Made by a program: the position numbers and the translations under genes. The notes below the pieces were generated by a model. The model ran no database searches and was not told the DNA's origin. It saw only the letters and a program-made list of their open reading frames with translations. From Vibrio harveyi NBRC 15634 = ATCC 14126 = KCTC 12724 (GTDB lineage: Bacteria > Pseudomonadota > Gammaproteobacteria > Enterobacterales > Vibrionaceae), in assembly GCF_001591145.1 (NCBI RefSeq), contig NZ_BCUF01000005.1, positions 100,372 to 164,371 on the forward strand: a stretch of 64,000 bases of DNA. Direction: 5' to 3'. Position 1 is the first letter of the stretch. Each line of letters opens with the position of its first letter. Positions 53,391-62,064 of the stretch are shown piece by piece.

Positions 53391-54858
53391 TCTTCAATAC
53401 CTCAATATGGCTTTCTTCCAATTGCTCTAAGGTGAACGGGAAGGTTAGGATGTCCTGTAGATAAAGTGTCGGTTTTGGACCATCAAGACCACGACGCTTC
53501 CAAGGATAGATGTCTAACATCGAACACACGGTTTGATACAAATCTTCTGCCGCTTGGTCTTTTTCTGCGATAAGCATGGCTAAGCGATCGCTGCTTAGGC
53601 GGGAAATTAAATCACTGGAAGTGGTCAATGAGTGAACCAGCTCGGTACAAATATCGAGAAATGCGGGCTCAGCGTGGCGGATCATGATGATCGCATGATT
53701 AGAGCGTTTTAATTCGGTCTTAAATAGAACCAGTTGTTCCCACCAGTAAGTTTCTGATACTACATTTGAGAACTGCTTTTCTGGGTCATATTCATGTTGA
53801 GCACGGATACGATTGATGAGCTTGCGTGCTCGCTGTTCTAACTGGCGTTTTGAGCCTCGTGCTTTGTCCATGCTGACTCGATGCGTTTGCTCTTTCAGCA
53901 TTTTGAGTGCGTGTTTGCGGTATTTCTGAAACGCTTGGAAAGCACCTTGATAGTCACCTTGCTCTTCCGCTACGCGCGATTGTTGGAAACAAATTTGACT
54001 GAGCAATTCGCCGTTATCAAACGCGAGGGCGGATTGTTCTGCTGATTGCAGTAGCTCAGATGCACTTTCGGTATTTTTACGCAGTAATTCGAGTCTTGCT
54101 CGGCTGATGAAAGAATGCGCTTTCATCCACGTAAGATCTTGTTCAATTGCGAGCTGGTGGGCTTTTTGAGTAGCTTCTTCCGCTGCGTCTAAACGTTCTA
54201 AACCCAGTAGAGCGAGACCTTTGAAATCCCAGATTTCTGCGTGCCAAGTGCTGTCTTCGTGATCTCGAAGTACTTCGGTTGCACCGTCGAGCACTGTTAG
54301 CATTTCGACAAAGTTATTCAGCAAGTAGTAATCCCAAGCAAGCAGGATTCTGGCTTTCCCTTCTAGCCAAGCTATGCGAACGTTGTTTGCCACTTTTACC
54401 GCGAGCTCATGGGTTGAGGCGGCAAGTTTGTGTTCATTGGTGATTCGCCAAACATTACCAAGACCAATCAAAGCTTCGATTTGAATCTCGATATCGTCGA
54501 CTAGCGCAGACTGCTCTAGAGCATTAATCCAGTATTGCTGAGCAGAGTAGTACTTAGCTTGTCCCCAGTATTGTAGGGCAAATAAGTGAAGTATTTCAGG
54601 TAAGTGGTCGTCAGTGTCGAGTTGAATTTGAAGGTTATAGGCGTCTTTAACCAGCTTTAAGCCGTGTCGATAATCCATGCTACACCAGCAGGCATGGGAC
54701 ATAACAATAAGCGCACGAATCTCACCGTCAACAAACAAAATTTGTTCTGCGCGTATCCGGCATTGTTCTGCAATTCGAAATGCGCGCTCAGGATCAGTTT
54801 TTATCTGACCTTCAAGCGCAGTTAGCTCAGTTTCGAGCTGAATTTGGCTTTTATCCAA
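53374..54858 (-). CDS. TPR protein with degenerate GGDEF-like C-terminus
   Basis: 494 aa. TPR-like helical repeats occupy about residues 20-330. Residues about 370-490 look like a decayed GGDEF domain: the order SETYWWEQLVLFKTEL, HAIIMIRHAEP and DLISRLSSDRLAMLIAE follows a GGDEF fold with RLSSDR in place of RFGGDEF. It would then be catalytically dead. The start is TTG 54858, since TGA lies two codons upstream and GGATG precedes it. It overlaps the active TPR-GGDEF gene and may be its regulatory partner. Confidence 0.75.
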   Translation of the reverse strand: MDKSQIQLETELTALEGQIKTDPERAFRIAEQCRIRAEQILFVDGEIRALIVMSHACWCSMDYRHGLKLVKDAYNLQIQLDTDDHLPEILHLFALQYWGQAKYYSAQQYWINALEQSALVDDIEIQIEALIGLGNVWRITNEHKLAASTHELAVKVANNVRIAWLEGKARILLAWDYYLLNNFVEMLTVLDGATEVLRDHEDSTWHAEIWDFKGLALLGLERLDAAEEATQKAHQLAIEQDLTWMKAHSFISRARLELLRKNTESASELLQSAEQSALAFDNGELLSQICFQQSRVAEEQGDYQGAFQAFQKYRKHALKMLKEQTHRVSMDKARGSKRQLEQRARKLINRIRAQHEYDPEKQFSNVVSETYWWEQLVLFKTELKRSNHAIIMIRHAEPAFLDICTELVHSLTTSSDLISRLSSDRLAMLIAEKDQAAEDLYQTVCSMLDIYPWKRRGLDGPKPTLYLQDILTFPFTLEQLEESHIEVLKNGTTA

Positions 54859-54928
54859 CGTTCACATCCATGACTATAGAACTGGAATTTACACCTAAAA
54901 ACAAGTGGTTAGATGCGTTTATCATTTC

Positions 54929-54949
54929 GGTGTGGAAAATCGCCACACC
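54929..54949. terminator. Hairpin after the transposase-like gene
   Basis: GGTGTGG-AAAATCG-CCACACC stem with no T run, in the 169-bp gap upstream of the TPR gene. Possible weak terminator. Confidence 0.35.
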
Positions 54950-55027
54950 AATAAGGGATCGGATACTGTAATGTATACCGTGTTCAGCGCTTACTTACCA
55001 CTTCTAAATGAGTAAACTGTTAAATAG

Positions 55028-56497
55028 TCATGACAACAATTGTTTGATCGTTAGTGGTGCGTCGGTGACTTTCAGTCTCTGAGCGGCAGTGAGTCCTTGC
55101 TTATCCTGATAGCACAAATTATGCCAAGCTCTGAATATATCTAAAAGAGGCAATATACCAGCAGGTCTTAATTTGCGACGTGGCTCGTTGATGAAGCTCT
55201 CAAACAGCAGTTGGAAACGGTTTTGATAGAATTGGATGTGGCGAGTTGTTGCTACATTGAACCAAGCTTCAGGTTCATTTTTATCACCAGCTAGATAACA
55301 AATACCTTTGTTACATTCGTATTGACTAGAAATCGCCCAGCGATCTCGCCACCAACTCATATAAGCGATATCTACCTTACCAAACGGGGCATTCATATCC
55401 CAAATTGCGTCTTCTTCTACGTACATAAGATCGACGTTTTTCTCTTGAATACGAGACAAACAGACGCTCAACGCCGCTGAGCGGAGCAGGGGATCTTGTG
55501 GCATGTAGATCGATACGCGCTTCTCTGGGCAACACATATCTAATACATGAAGATAGTGTGCGTACGAGGTATAAGGTGGACGAATTAAGGCACCTTTAGA
55601 CGGATAGTGGAAAACAGAGAGATTTCCCATTGGATCTTCGACGTTACCACGGGCCAAAATCGTTTGGTATTTCTGATCGATGCGCTCACGCAGCTTTTTT
55701 GATGGCTCTGGTGGTGGTTCACTTGCTTCAGCGGTGTATTCTTGTGATACAAAGCGAGAAACTTCATCGTATGGATTGTGATCCAAGGACGCCACTGGCT
55801 CATCATCAGATGAATAGTTCACATGCTGACAAAGAATGTAGCCCGAATGTGCCTCACCAGAAGCAATCCAATACACGCCATTATTACTATGGGGTTGCAA
55901 TGCAACGTAGCTAGAAGCGAGCTCATAATGCTGCGCGTGGTTTACCCAGCGTGCATCAATGGTTGCAAGCTTACGGCGGCAACGACTAGCAATGTGATCA
56001 ACATGATCGTAAAAGGTTTTTGGATTGATGCTCAGTTTACGGCAGATTTCTCGGACGGAATATCCCGTGAACAGCAAGCCCATCAAGTTCTCTTGAAATT
56101 GAAGCTTTTTGTTGGCACCAGACCATTTATCGACAAAAGTACTTTGACACACTTTACAGCGGTAACGTTGGCGATCGCCACTGTAACCAAAAGCGTGATA
56201 GAGGTGTTTATGAGTATGGACAGAAAGTCCGAAGTTGTCGCAGTCATCATTGCGACAAGCAGGTAGTCCATCACTGTGGACGTGTCTCAAACGATGAAGT
56301 TCGTTGACCACATCGCGGTTGTTAAGTAAGGGGGGGAAAGCTCCACATTCACGGCACACCATCGCCGGACGTTTAGGGTTAGCATGCTGCAAGACGTAAC
56401 GCTTTGCATCACTCAATCCAAAGTTGTCACACGCCAATGTTTTACAAAAGTTGAGTTGTAACCCATCTGCGTCCTTTGGCAGTTCGCCGTTAGACAC
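55028..56497 (-). CDS. Zinc-ribbon transposase-like protein, probably domesticated
   Basis: 489 aa. Two N-terminal zinc ribbons (C18/C23/C48/C51 and C81/C86/C114/C117) both contain CDNFGL. An HTH (GYSVREICRKLSINPKTFYDHV, about 145-166) is followed by a 300-residue region patterned like a DDE transposase core. Its end (FRAWHNLCYQDKQGLTAAQRL) resembles the HN..TPA.. tail of IS transposases. At the first expected acidic positions I see YVALQP and ASGEAHSGYIL, without aspartates, so catalysis is probably lost. GTG 56497 has GAGGGGG 6 nt upstream. No terminal inverted repeats or target duplications were seen. Confidence 0.6.
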   Translation of the reverse strand: MSNGELPKDADGLQLNFCKTLACDNFGLSDAKRYVLQHANPKRPAMVCRECGAFPPLLNNRDVVNELHRLRHVHSDGLPACRNDDCDNFGLSVHTHKHLYHAFGYSGDRQRYRCKVCQSTFVDKWSGANKKLQFQENLMGLLFTGYSVREICRKLSINPKTFYDHVDHIASRCRRKLATIDARWVNHAQHYELASSYVALQPHSNNGVYWIASGEAHSGYILCQHVNYSSDDEPVASLDHNPYDEVSRFVSQEYTAEASEPPPEPSKKLRERIDQKYQTILARGNVEDPMGNLSVFHYPSKGALIRPPYTSYAHYLHVLDMCCPEKRVSIYMPQDPLLRSAALSVCLSRIQEKNVDLMYVEEDAIWDMNAPFGKVDIAYMSWWRDRWAISSQYECNKGICYLAGDKNEPEAWFNVATTRHIQFYQNRFQLLFESFINEPRRKLRPAGILPLLDIFRAWHNLCYQDKQGLTAAQRLKVTDAPLTIKQLLS

Positions 56498-56521
56498 AAT
56501 CGCCCCCTCGGGATAATTCAG

Positions 56522-56544
56522 GCAGCCGGTCAGGCTCCGGCTGC
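56522..56544. terminator. Hairpin after deoD
   Basis: GCAGCCGG-TCAGGCT-CCGGCTGC stem in the 68-bp gap between deoD and the zinc-ribbon gene. No T run; it may attenuate read-through. Confidence 0.45.
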
Positions 56545-56565
56545 AAATTACTACTTAAGTATTTC

Positions 56566-57276
56566 TTAGATGTTGATTGCTGTTTCTAGAGCAACTTTCA
56601 TCATGTCGTTGAACGACTTTTGACGCTCTTCAGAGCTTAGTTTTTCACCACGGATGATGTGATCAGAAACTGTCAGGATAGTTAGAGCTTTCGCGCCTAG
56701 GTCTGCAGCTACGCCGTAGATACCTGCCGCTTCCATATCTACACCTAGGATGCCTAGTTTTTCCATCTTCTCAAAGATGTCAGCTTCTGGTGTGTAGAAT
56801 AGGTCTGCAGAGAATACGTTACCTACTTTAACTGGTACTTCTTGAGCACGCGCTTGGTTAACCGCTTCTTCTAGAAGACCGTAATCAGCGATTGCTGCGA
56901 AATCGTGGTTGTTGAAACGGATACGGTTAACTTTAGAGTCTGTAGAAGCACCCATACCGATAACAACGTCCATTAGTTTCACGTCGTCACGTACTGCACC
57001 ACAGCTACCTACGCGGATAACGTTTTTCACGCCGTATTCAGCGATTAGCTCGTGTACGTAGATACAGCAAGATGGGATACCCATACCGTGACCCATAACA
57101 GACACTTTCTTACCTTTGTATGTGCCAGTAAAGCCGAACATGTTGCGAACGTCACAAACTTGTTTCACATCTTCTAGAAAAGTTTCTGCGATGTATTTTG
57201 CACGCAACGGGTCGCCTGGCATTAGTACTGTTTCAGCGAAATCACCTGGTTGTGCGTTGATGTGTGGGGTTGCCAT
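56566..57276 (-). CDS. deoD: Purine nucleoside phosphorylase DeoD
   Basis: 236 aa, the length of hexameric bacterial PNP. It phosphorolyses purine (deoxy)ribonucleosides to base and (deoxy)ribose-1-phosphate. Signatures: [45 protein letters not shown] (phosphate/ribose site), [13 protein letters not shown] and ILTVSDHI with the catalytic Asp. It is a stand-alone gene here, not with deoA/deoB/deoC, so it may be a second copy. It is divergent from the photolyase operon. Confidence 0.95.
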   Translation of the reverse strand: MATPHINAQPGDFAETVLMPGDPLRAKYIAETFLEDVKQVCDVRNMFGFTGTYKGKKVSVMGHGMGIPSCCIYVHELIAEYGVKNVIRVGSCGAVRDDVKLMDVVIGMGASTDSKVNRIRFNNHDFAAIADYGLLEEAVNQARAQEVPVKVGNVFSADLFYTPEADIFEKMEKLGILGVDMEAAGIYGVAADLGAKALTILTVSDHIIRGEKLSSEERQKSFNDMMKVALETAINI

Positions 57277-57590
57277 AAGTGCTCTCCAAAGTTTTGTTCA
57301 GGTAAAACGCATCAATTATAGAATGCTATTACCAATTCTGTTGAACTTGTTCGTTTTCGTTGAGGCAATAATATCGGGACGGGGTAAGGGGGCATGAGAG
57401 TTGAGTCACAAAATGGTCGGTTTTATTGTTTAAATAATCTGTTGATAACTAAATCTGTTGAAAGCAAAAAGGCAATCGATTTGCTTTTGAGCAGTTTGTC
57501 GATTGCGCGCACAAAATCTCGTCTTTCAGCACAAAATTTTTTCTTAAAAGTTTCTGATCGATATTCGAAGAGAGTGAGTAAAACGATTAA
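57277..57590. other. Spacer between deoD and the photolyase operon
   Basis: Gene-free; AT-rich, with overlapping short frames on both strands that lack ribosome binding sites. It must contain the deoD promoter, which I could not define. The operator cluster for the next operon follows. Confidence 0.3.
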
Positions 57591-57661
57591 ATTGTACAAT
57601 TTATTTTCTTGTACAATGTAATCTGACTTGCTATAAGTTATACAACAAAACATTTTGTATA
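57591..57661 (+). promoter_or_regulatory. TTGTAYA palindromes on the photolyase-operon promoter
   Basis: ATTGTACAAT (57591-57600) and TTGTACAAT (57609-57617) lie 17 bp apart. The inverted pair TTATACAA (57638-57645) and TTTGTATA (57654-57661) follows. A -35-like TTGTAC (57609-57614) and a -10-like TATAAG (57632-57637) are spaced by 17 bp, so the second palindrome covers the -35. This suits repression by the MerR-family protein encoded in the operon. Confidence 0.6.
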
Positions 57662-57673
57662 GGACGCTTCGTT

Positions 57674-58624
57674 ATGGAATCTTCAATCAAAGTTGGTATC
57701 AGTTCTTGTGTACTAGGCGAACGAGTTCGTTTCGATTCGGGACATAAAATCAGTAACTTCGTAACGAAAGAGCTCGACGGCTACTTTAGCTTTGTTCCCG
57801 TATGTCCAGAAGTCGGTGTTGGTATGTCTGTTCCCCGCCCTACCATTCGTTTGGTAAGCAATGAGGAGCGAATCGCGCTGGTAGAAACGAAAAATCCAGA
57901 AAACGACCACACTGACAACATGCTTGCGTACTCAGAAAATAAAGTGAACGAATTAGAGGGTGAAGAGCTGTGTGGTTACATCGTCTGTGCGAAGTCACCA
58001 ACGTGTGGTATGGAGCGAGTGAAGGTATACAGCAAAAATAGTGCGGCGAAAGAAGGTATTGGTTTGTATACCAGAACATTAATGGAAAAAATGCCGTGGT
58101 TGCCTGTAGAAGAAGACGGTCGTCTAAACGATCCAGTTTTAAAAGAAAATTTCATTACGCGTGTTTACTGTTTGAATGACTTTTATGAGTCGATGGGCGG
58201 CGAGCCCACACGCGGCAAAATTATTGATTTTCACTCTCGCTATAAGCTGACTTTAATGGCGCACCATCCAGAGTCTTATCGTTCGCTGGGACGCTTGGTT
58301 GCAGATGTATCAAGTTACGAAATGGAACAGTTTTACAACGAATATCGTCTAGGTCTGATGAAAGCGTTACAGAATCGCGCCAGTCGAAAAAACAACACGA
58401 ACGTCCTGATGCATTTGCAAGGCTATTTTAAACGCTCTTTAACCGCTAATGAAAAAGCGGAGCTGGCGACGGTAATCAGTGATTATCGTACGGGCTTGTT
58501 ACCATTACTTGCCCCGTTAACGTTAATTAAGCACTATCTCAATACGTACCCCGACGCGTACTTACAGAAACAAAAATACTTAGAACCGTATCCACAGGAG
58601 ATGAGACTTCGTTATGGATTGTAG
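57674..58624 (+). CDS. DUF523 (TudS-like) - DUF1722 (YbgA) fusion protein
   Basis: 316 aa. Residues 1-150 are DUF523, the thiouracil desulfurase (TudS) family that holds an Fe-S cluster through three cysteines: SSCVLG, VCPEVG and CAKSPTCG motifs are all present. Residues about 170-310 are DUF1722/YbgA (YKLTLMAHHPESYRSLGRLVA; YLEPYPQEMRLRYGL). In E. coli ybgA also precedes phr, so the linkage to photolyase is conserved. A role in removing thiolated or damaged nucleobases is possible but unproven. AGGA precedes ATG 57674. It overlaps the MerR gene by 11 bp. Confidence 0.85.
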   Translation: MESSIKVGISSCVLGERVRFDSGHKISNFVTKELDGYFSFVPVCPEVGVGMSVPRPTIRLVSNEERIALVETKNPENDHTDNMLAYSENKVNELEGEELCGYIVCAKSPTCGMERVKVYSKNSAAKEGIGLYTRTLMEKMPWLPVEEDGRLNDPVLKENFITRVYCLNDFYESMGGEPTRGKIIDFHSRYKLTLMAHHPESYRSLGRLVADVSSYEMEQFYNEYRLGLMKALQNRASRKNNTNVLMHLQGYFKRSLTANEKAELATVISDYRTGLLPLLAPLTLIKHYLNTYPDAYLQKQKYLEPYPQEMRLRYGL

Positions 58625-59417
58625 CCAAGAAGAAAAACTATACGCAATTCGAGATGTATCAGAGTTAACGGGAGTAAAACCCGTTACTCTGCGCGCTTGG
58701 CAAAGACGCTATAACTTGATCCAACCACAAAGAACAGAGAAGGGTCACCGCCTGTATCGACAGCAGGATTTAGATACTATTCGTGAAATTCAAGGTTGGC
58801 TTGCAAAAGGCGTTGCGATTGGCAAAGTCAAAGGCTTGCTAGGTCAGGAATCAGATGTGGATTTAGTGACCGATATCCAACGACTAGAAGAAGTGGAGTC
58901 AATGCTCAAAGCGTTATCTGAACTCAATCGTGGCAAAACAGAAACGCTGTTATCGAATGTGCTAAAAGAGTACCCACTCAACATTGTCATTGAACAGCTG
59001 GTCAATCCTGTGTTTGAAGCGTTAGATTTGGTGAAAGTCTCGCTACGTTCTTTACAGCTTGGTTTGTTCCAAACTTGCTTGATTACTCGATTAGCCTTGG
59101 TTGTCGATTCGGAAAATAAGGCATCTTCCAAGGGAAAATGTTTGCTTTTGAGTTTTGAACAAGTTCGTGACTCAGAGAGCTGGATTCAGGCGGCAAAGCT
59201 GTGTGAACAGGGGTATCACATTACTCTGATTGATAAAGTCGAAGACATCTCGGGTTTAGTTGAGCATGATGTGATGTCACGTTACCAATACGTGCATTTC
59301 TTCTCGAATAAAGCGCTGCCTATCAAGCAAGTTGAAGCTTTGGCGACGTTATTAGAGCAAGCTCCGAAGCAAGTGCAGCTATCTGAAGTCATCGAAAAAC
59401 TGCATTTCCCGCAATAA
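58614..59417 (+). CDS. MerR family regulator (LitR/CarH/MlrA-like) of the photolyase operon
   Basis: 267 aa. MerR HTH (YAIRDVSELTGVKPVTLRAWQRRYNLIQPQRTEKGHRLY, about 9-47) and a C-terminal region shaped like the helical and Rossmann parts of B12-binding photosensors. The cobalamin ligand motif DxHxxG and the histidines of light-sensing CarH/LitR are missing, so it resembles MlrA/BluR-type relatives. It overlaps the upstream gene by 11 bp, so it is probably translationally coupled, and precedes phrB by 23 bp. It is the likely repressor acting at the TTGTAYA sites. Confidence 0.82.
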   Translation: MDCSQEEKLYAIRDVSELTGVKPVTLRAWQRRYNLIQPQRTEKGHRLYRQQDLDTIREIQGWLAKGVAIGKVKGLLGQESDVDLVTDIQRLEEVESMLKALSELNRGKTETLLSNVLKEYPLNIVIEQLVNPVFEALDLVKVSLRSLQLGLFQTCLITRLALVVDSENKASSKGKCLLLSFEQVRDSESWIQAAKLCEQGYHITLIDKVEDISGLVEHDVMSRYQYVHFFSNKALPIKQVEALATLLEQAPKQVQLSEVIEKLHFPQ

Positions 59418-59440
59418 ATCCATCCTCGTAAGGAGGCGAC

Positions 59441-60856
59441 ATGATTCTTGTATGGTTTCGACGTGACCTAAGAACGTTAGACCACACAGCACTTAAGGCT
59501 GCATTGGATACTGGGCTTCCGGTTGTTGCTTGTTTTGTTTCGACCCCTGAGCAGTGGCGAGAGCACCATATGGCACCGATGCAAGCTGATTTGATTGCTC
59601 GACGTTTATCTCACCTTAATGAAGAGCTCGCCAAACTCAACATCCCATTTTTATACAAAGAGGTGCCCGAGTTTGCCGATGTAACAGAGGTCATAAATGA
59701 TTGGGCTACTTCTTTAAGCGCTCAACGTGTCATGGCGAACATCCATTACGAGGTTAATGAACAAGCACTAGATAGAGAGGTTTCTCACGCACTTTCAATT
59801 CGAGGCATTGCCTTTGATACTTTTCACGATAAGTGCGTTCATGCTCCGACTACCGTTTTAAATAAACAGGGGGAGTACTTTAAAGTATTCACCCCGTTTA
59901 AACGTGCTTGGTTGGCAAAGTTTCAAATGCCAGTTGTATCGAAACCTGAGCCGCAAGCCGAGCTGTCACCGTTTACCATCCAGCCGATTCAGCCAGATCG
60001 CTACCATGATGGTGTCGCATTCTCTTATCCTAGAGAATCTAGCAAGCGATGGTTCGCAGCAATCAGTGATATTGTTCAGCATTTGCGAGAATTTGCTCGA
60101 GACCGTAGTGATGCCTACCAAGCTGAAAGGGATATCCCTTCTGTTGATGGTACGAGTCAATTGTCTCCGTATTTGGCTATCGGCGCTCTGTCACCAAGGC
60201 AGTGCATCGCTAGGTTGTATACTGAAAGCCCTATGGTTGACCTATCAGATGGTAAAGCGACGTGGCTGAGCGAAATCATTTGGCGAGAATTTTATCAACA
60301 CTTATTGGTATTCGAGCCAAAGTTGGTCAAGGGCAGAGGCTTCATTGCTTGGGAAGACAAGATTCAGTGGTCGTACGATGAGCAAGCCTTCGAGCGCTGG
60401 AAAGCAGGAAATACTGGGTACCCTATCGTGGATGCGGCAATGCGCCAACTTAATACAACAGGTTGGATGCACAATCGACTACGTATGATAGTGGCAAGCT
60501 TCTTAACCAAAGATCTTCATATCGATTGGCGGTGGGGTGAAGCTTATTTTATGAGTAAGCTGGTGGATGGAGACTTTGCCGCCAACAATGGTGGGTGGCA
60601 ATGGTCGGCATCAACAGGGTGCGACGGGCAGCCTTACTTCCGCATATTCAATCCGATCAGCCAAGGCGAGAAATTTGACTCTGACGGAACCTTTGTTCGC
60701 CATTGGGTGCCGGAAATAAAACAAGTACCAAACAAATTCATTCATAACCCTTGGCTATGGAGTGGCTTTAATTTACTGGATTATCACAAGCCGATGGTTG
60801 ATCACAAGGTGGAAAGAGAGATAACCTTACGGCTCTTCAAAAATGCCAAGGAATAG
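59441..60856 (+). CDS. phrB: Deoxyribodipyrimidine photolyase (class I CPD)
   Basis: 471 aa. It uses blue light to split cyclobutane pyrimidine dimers. The N-terminal antenna domain starts ILVWFRRDLRTLDHTAL. The FAD domain shows TSQLSPYLAIGALSPRQC, WLSEIIWREFYQHLL, YPIVDAAMRQLNTTGWMHNRLRM, DLHIDWRWGEAYFM and DGDFAANNGGWQWSASTGCD. The electron-transfer tryptophans are in place by eye. AAGGAGG precedes ATG 59441. Third gene of the operon; the transpeptidase gene follows after 6 bp. Confidence 0.95.
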   Translation: MILVWFRRDLRTLDHTALKAALDTGLPVVACFVSTPEQWREHHMAPMQADLIARRLSHLNEELAKLNIPFLYKEVPEFADVTEVINDWATSLSAQRVMANIHYEVNEQALDREVSHALSIRGIAFDTFHDKCVHAPTTVLNKQGEYFKVFTPFKRAWLAKFQMPVVSKPEPQAELSPFTIQPIQPDRYHDGVAFSYPRESSKRWFAAISDIVQHLREFARDRSDAYQAERDIPSVDGTSQLSPYLAIGALSPRQCIARLYTESPMVDLSDGKATWLSEIIWREFYQHLLVFEPKLVKGRGFIAWEDKIQWSYDEQAFERWKAGNTGYPIVDAAMRQLNTTGWMHNRLRMIVASFLTKDLHIDWRWGEAYFMSKLVDGDFAANNGGWQWSASTGCDGQPYFRIFNPISQGEKFDSDGTFVRHWVPEIKQVPNKFIHNPWLWSGFNLLDYHKPMVDHKVEREITLRLFKNAKE

Positions 60857-60862
60857 AGAGAG

Positions 60863-61789
60863 ATGCCTAGCAAGAAGCGTCCAATGAGTATCGCTAAAAG
60901 AACCCTGTTGTCTGTATCGTTGTCTTTAGTGAGTAGTTTGTCATTCGCTAAAATGTACCAACTACCAGAGGACGGAGCTCGCGTTATAGGTCGCATGGAA
61001 AACCATGTGGTTGAACAAGGCGAAACCATGGCGAATATTGCGAAGCGATATGATGTTGGCATGCTTGCGCTAATGGCTGCAAACAAAGGGGTTGACCCGT
61101 TTCTCCCTCAAGATGGTCACGTTTTAACGATTCCTACTCAGCTTATTCTTCCTGATGTCCCTCATAAAGGTATTGTCATTAACCTTGCCGAATTGCGACT
61201 TTACTATTTCCCAGAAAACGAAAACGTGGTTCATGTTTTTCCTGTAGGTATAGGTCGAATTGGTCGAGACACTCCAGAAATGACTACAAGCATCAGTCAA
61301 AAGCGTCCTAATCCGACTTGGACGCCACCTGCCTCTATTCGTGCAGAGTACAAAGCAAAGGGGATTGACCTACCTGCTGTCGTTCCTGCTGGACCAGATA
61401 ACCCACTAGGTATGTTTGCACTTCGTTTGGCATATGGGCATGGTGAATACTTGATCCACGGCACCAATAAAGATTTTGGTATTGGTATGCGTGTGAGTGC
61501 GGGTTGTATTCGTATGGACCCAAGAGACATCGAATGGTTATTTGATAAAGTACGTCGTGGCGAAAAAGTAAAAATCATCAATCAACCGGTTAAAGTCGCA
61601 TTAGAACCAGATCGTAGTGTGTTTGTTGAAGCCCACGAGCCGTTAACTCGCAGCAATGGCGAGAAGGATCACTTAGTCATTCCAAAAGAATTGGACTGGT
61701 GGCTTGATGAGTTTGGTATGACGAATGCTAAAGCGAAAGCAGCGATTGCTGCGCAGAATGGTGTTCCAGTTGAAATAACCGCGCCTTAA
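60863..61789 (+). CDS. L,D-transpeptidase (ErfK/YbiS/YcfS family) with LysM
   Basis: 308 aa. Signal peptide (about 1-29), LysM-like segment (VVEQGETMANIAKRYDVGMLALMAANKG, about 49-76), then a YkuD domain with catalytic HGTN and SAGCIRM (Cys nucleophile). Family members attach the Lpp lysine to peptidoglycan or form 3-3 crosslinks. It follows phrB by 6 bp yet converges on lpp, its probable substrate gene. AAGGA precedes ATG 60863; ATG 60884 is an alternative start. Confidence 0.9.
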   Translation: MPSKKRPMSIAKRTLLSVSLSLVSSLSFAKMYQLPEDGARVIGRMENHVVEQGETMANIAKRYDVGMLALMAANKGVDPFLPQDGHVLTIPTQLILPDVPHKGIVINLAELRLYYFPENENVVHVFPVGIGRIGRDTPEMTTSISQKRPNPTWTPPASIRAEYKAKGIDLPAVVPAGPDNPLGMFALRLAYGHGEYLIHGTNKDFGIGMRVSAGCIRMDPRDIEWLFDKVRRGEKVKIINQPVKVALEPDRSVFVEAHEPLTRSNGEKDHLVIPKELDWWLDEFGMTNAKAKAAIAAQNGVPVEITAP

Positions 61790-61815
61790 CGGGCGTTAAA
61801 GCGCGGAATCAAATC

Positions 61816-62064
61816 TTACTTAGTGTAAGACTGAGCGATGTTGTCGATACGCTCGTTAGCACGTGCAGCTTCTTCTTGAGCTGCCATAGCCGCGTCGTTA
61901 GACTTTTGAACGTCAGATTGTAGAGACTGTACGTCTTGGCTTAGTTGGCTAACTTGGTTGCTTAGTTCGTCTAGTTTAGTAGCTGTTGCTGCTTCGTCAG
62001 AAGAAGCACAACCTGCTAGTAGAAGTACTGAAGTTGCTGCAGCTGCGATCAACGTTTTGTTCAT
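61816..62064 (-). CDS. lpp: Major outer-membrane (Braun-type) lipoprotein
   Basis: 82 aa. Lipobox LAGC (Cys19), then a continuous heptad coiled coil (LDELSNQVSQLSQDVQSLQSDV...) and a C-terminal lysine (AQSYTK). In Lpp that lysine is linked to peptidoglycan. AAGGAG lies 6 nt before ATG 62064, a strong site suited to an abundant protein. It converges with the L,D-transpeptidase gene 26 bp away. No clear terminator lies between them. Confidence 0.9.
   Translation of the reverse strand: MNKTLIAAAATSVLLLAGCASSDEAATATKLDELSNQVSQLSQDVQSLQSDVQKSNDAAMAAQEEAARANERIDNIAQSYTK

Noticed and set aside
55028..56497. Active insertion sequence
   Set aside because: No terminal inverted repeats or target duplications were seen, and expected catalytic acids in the core are missing.
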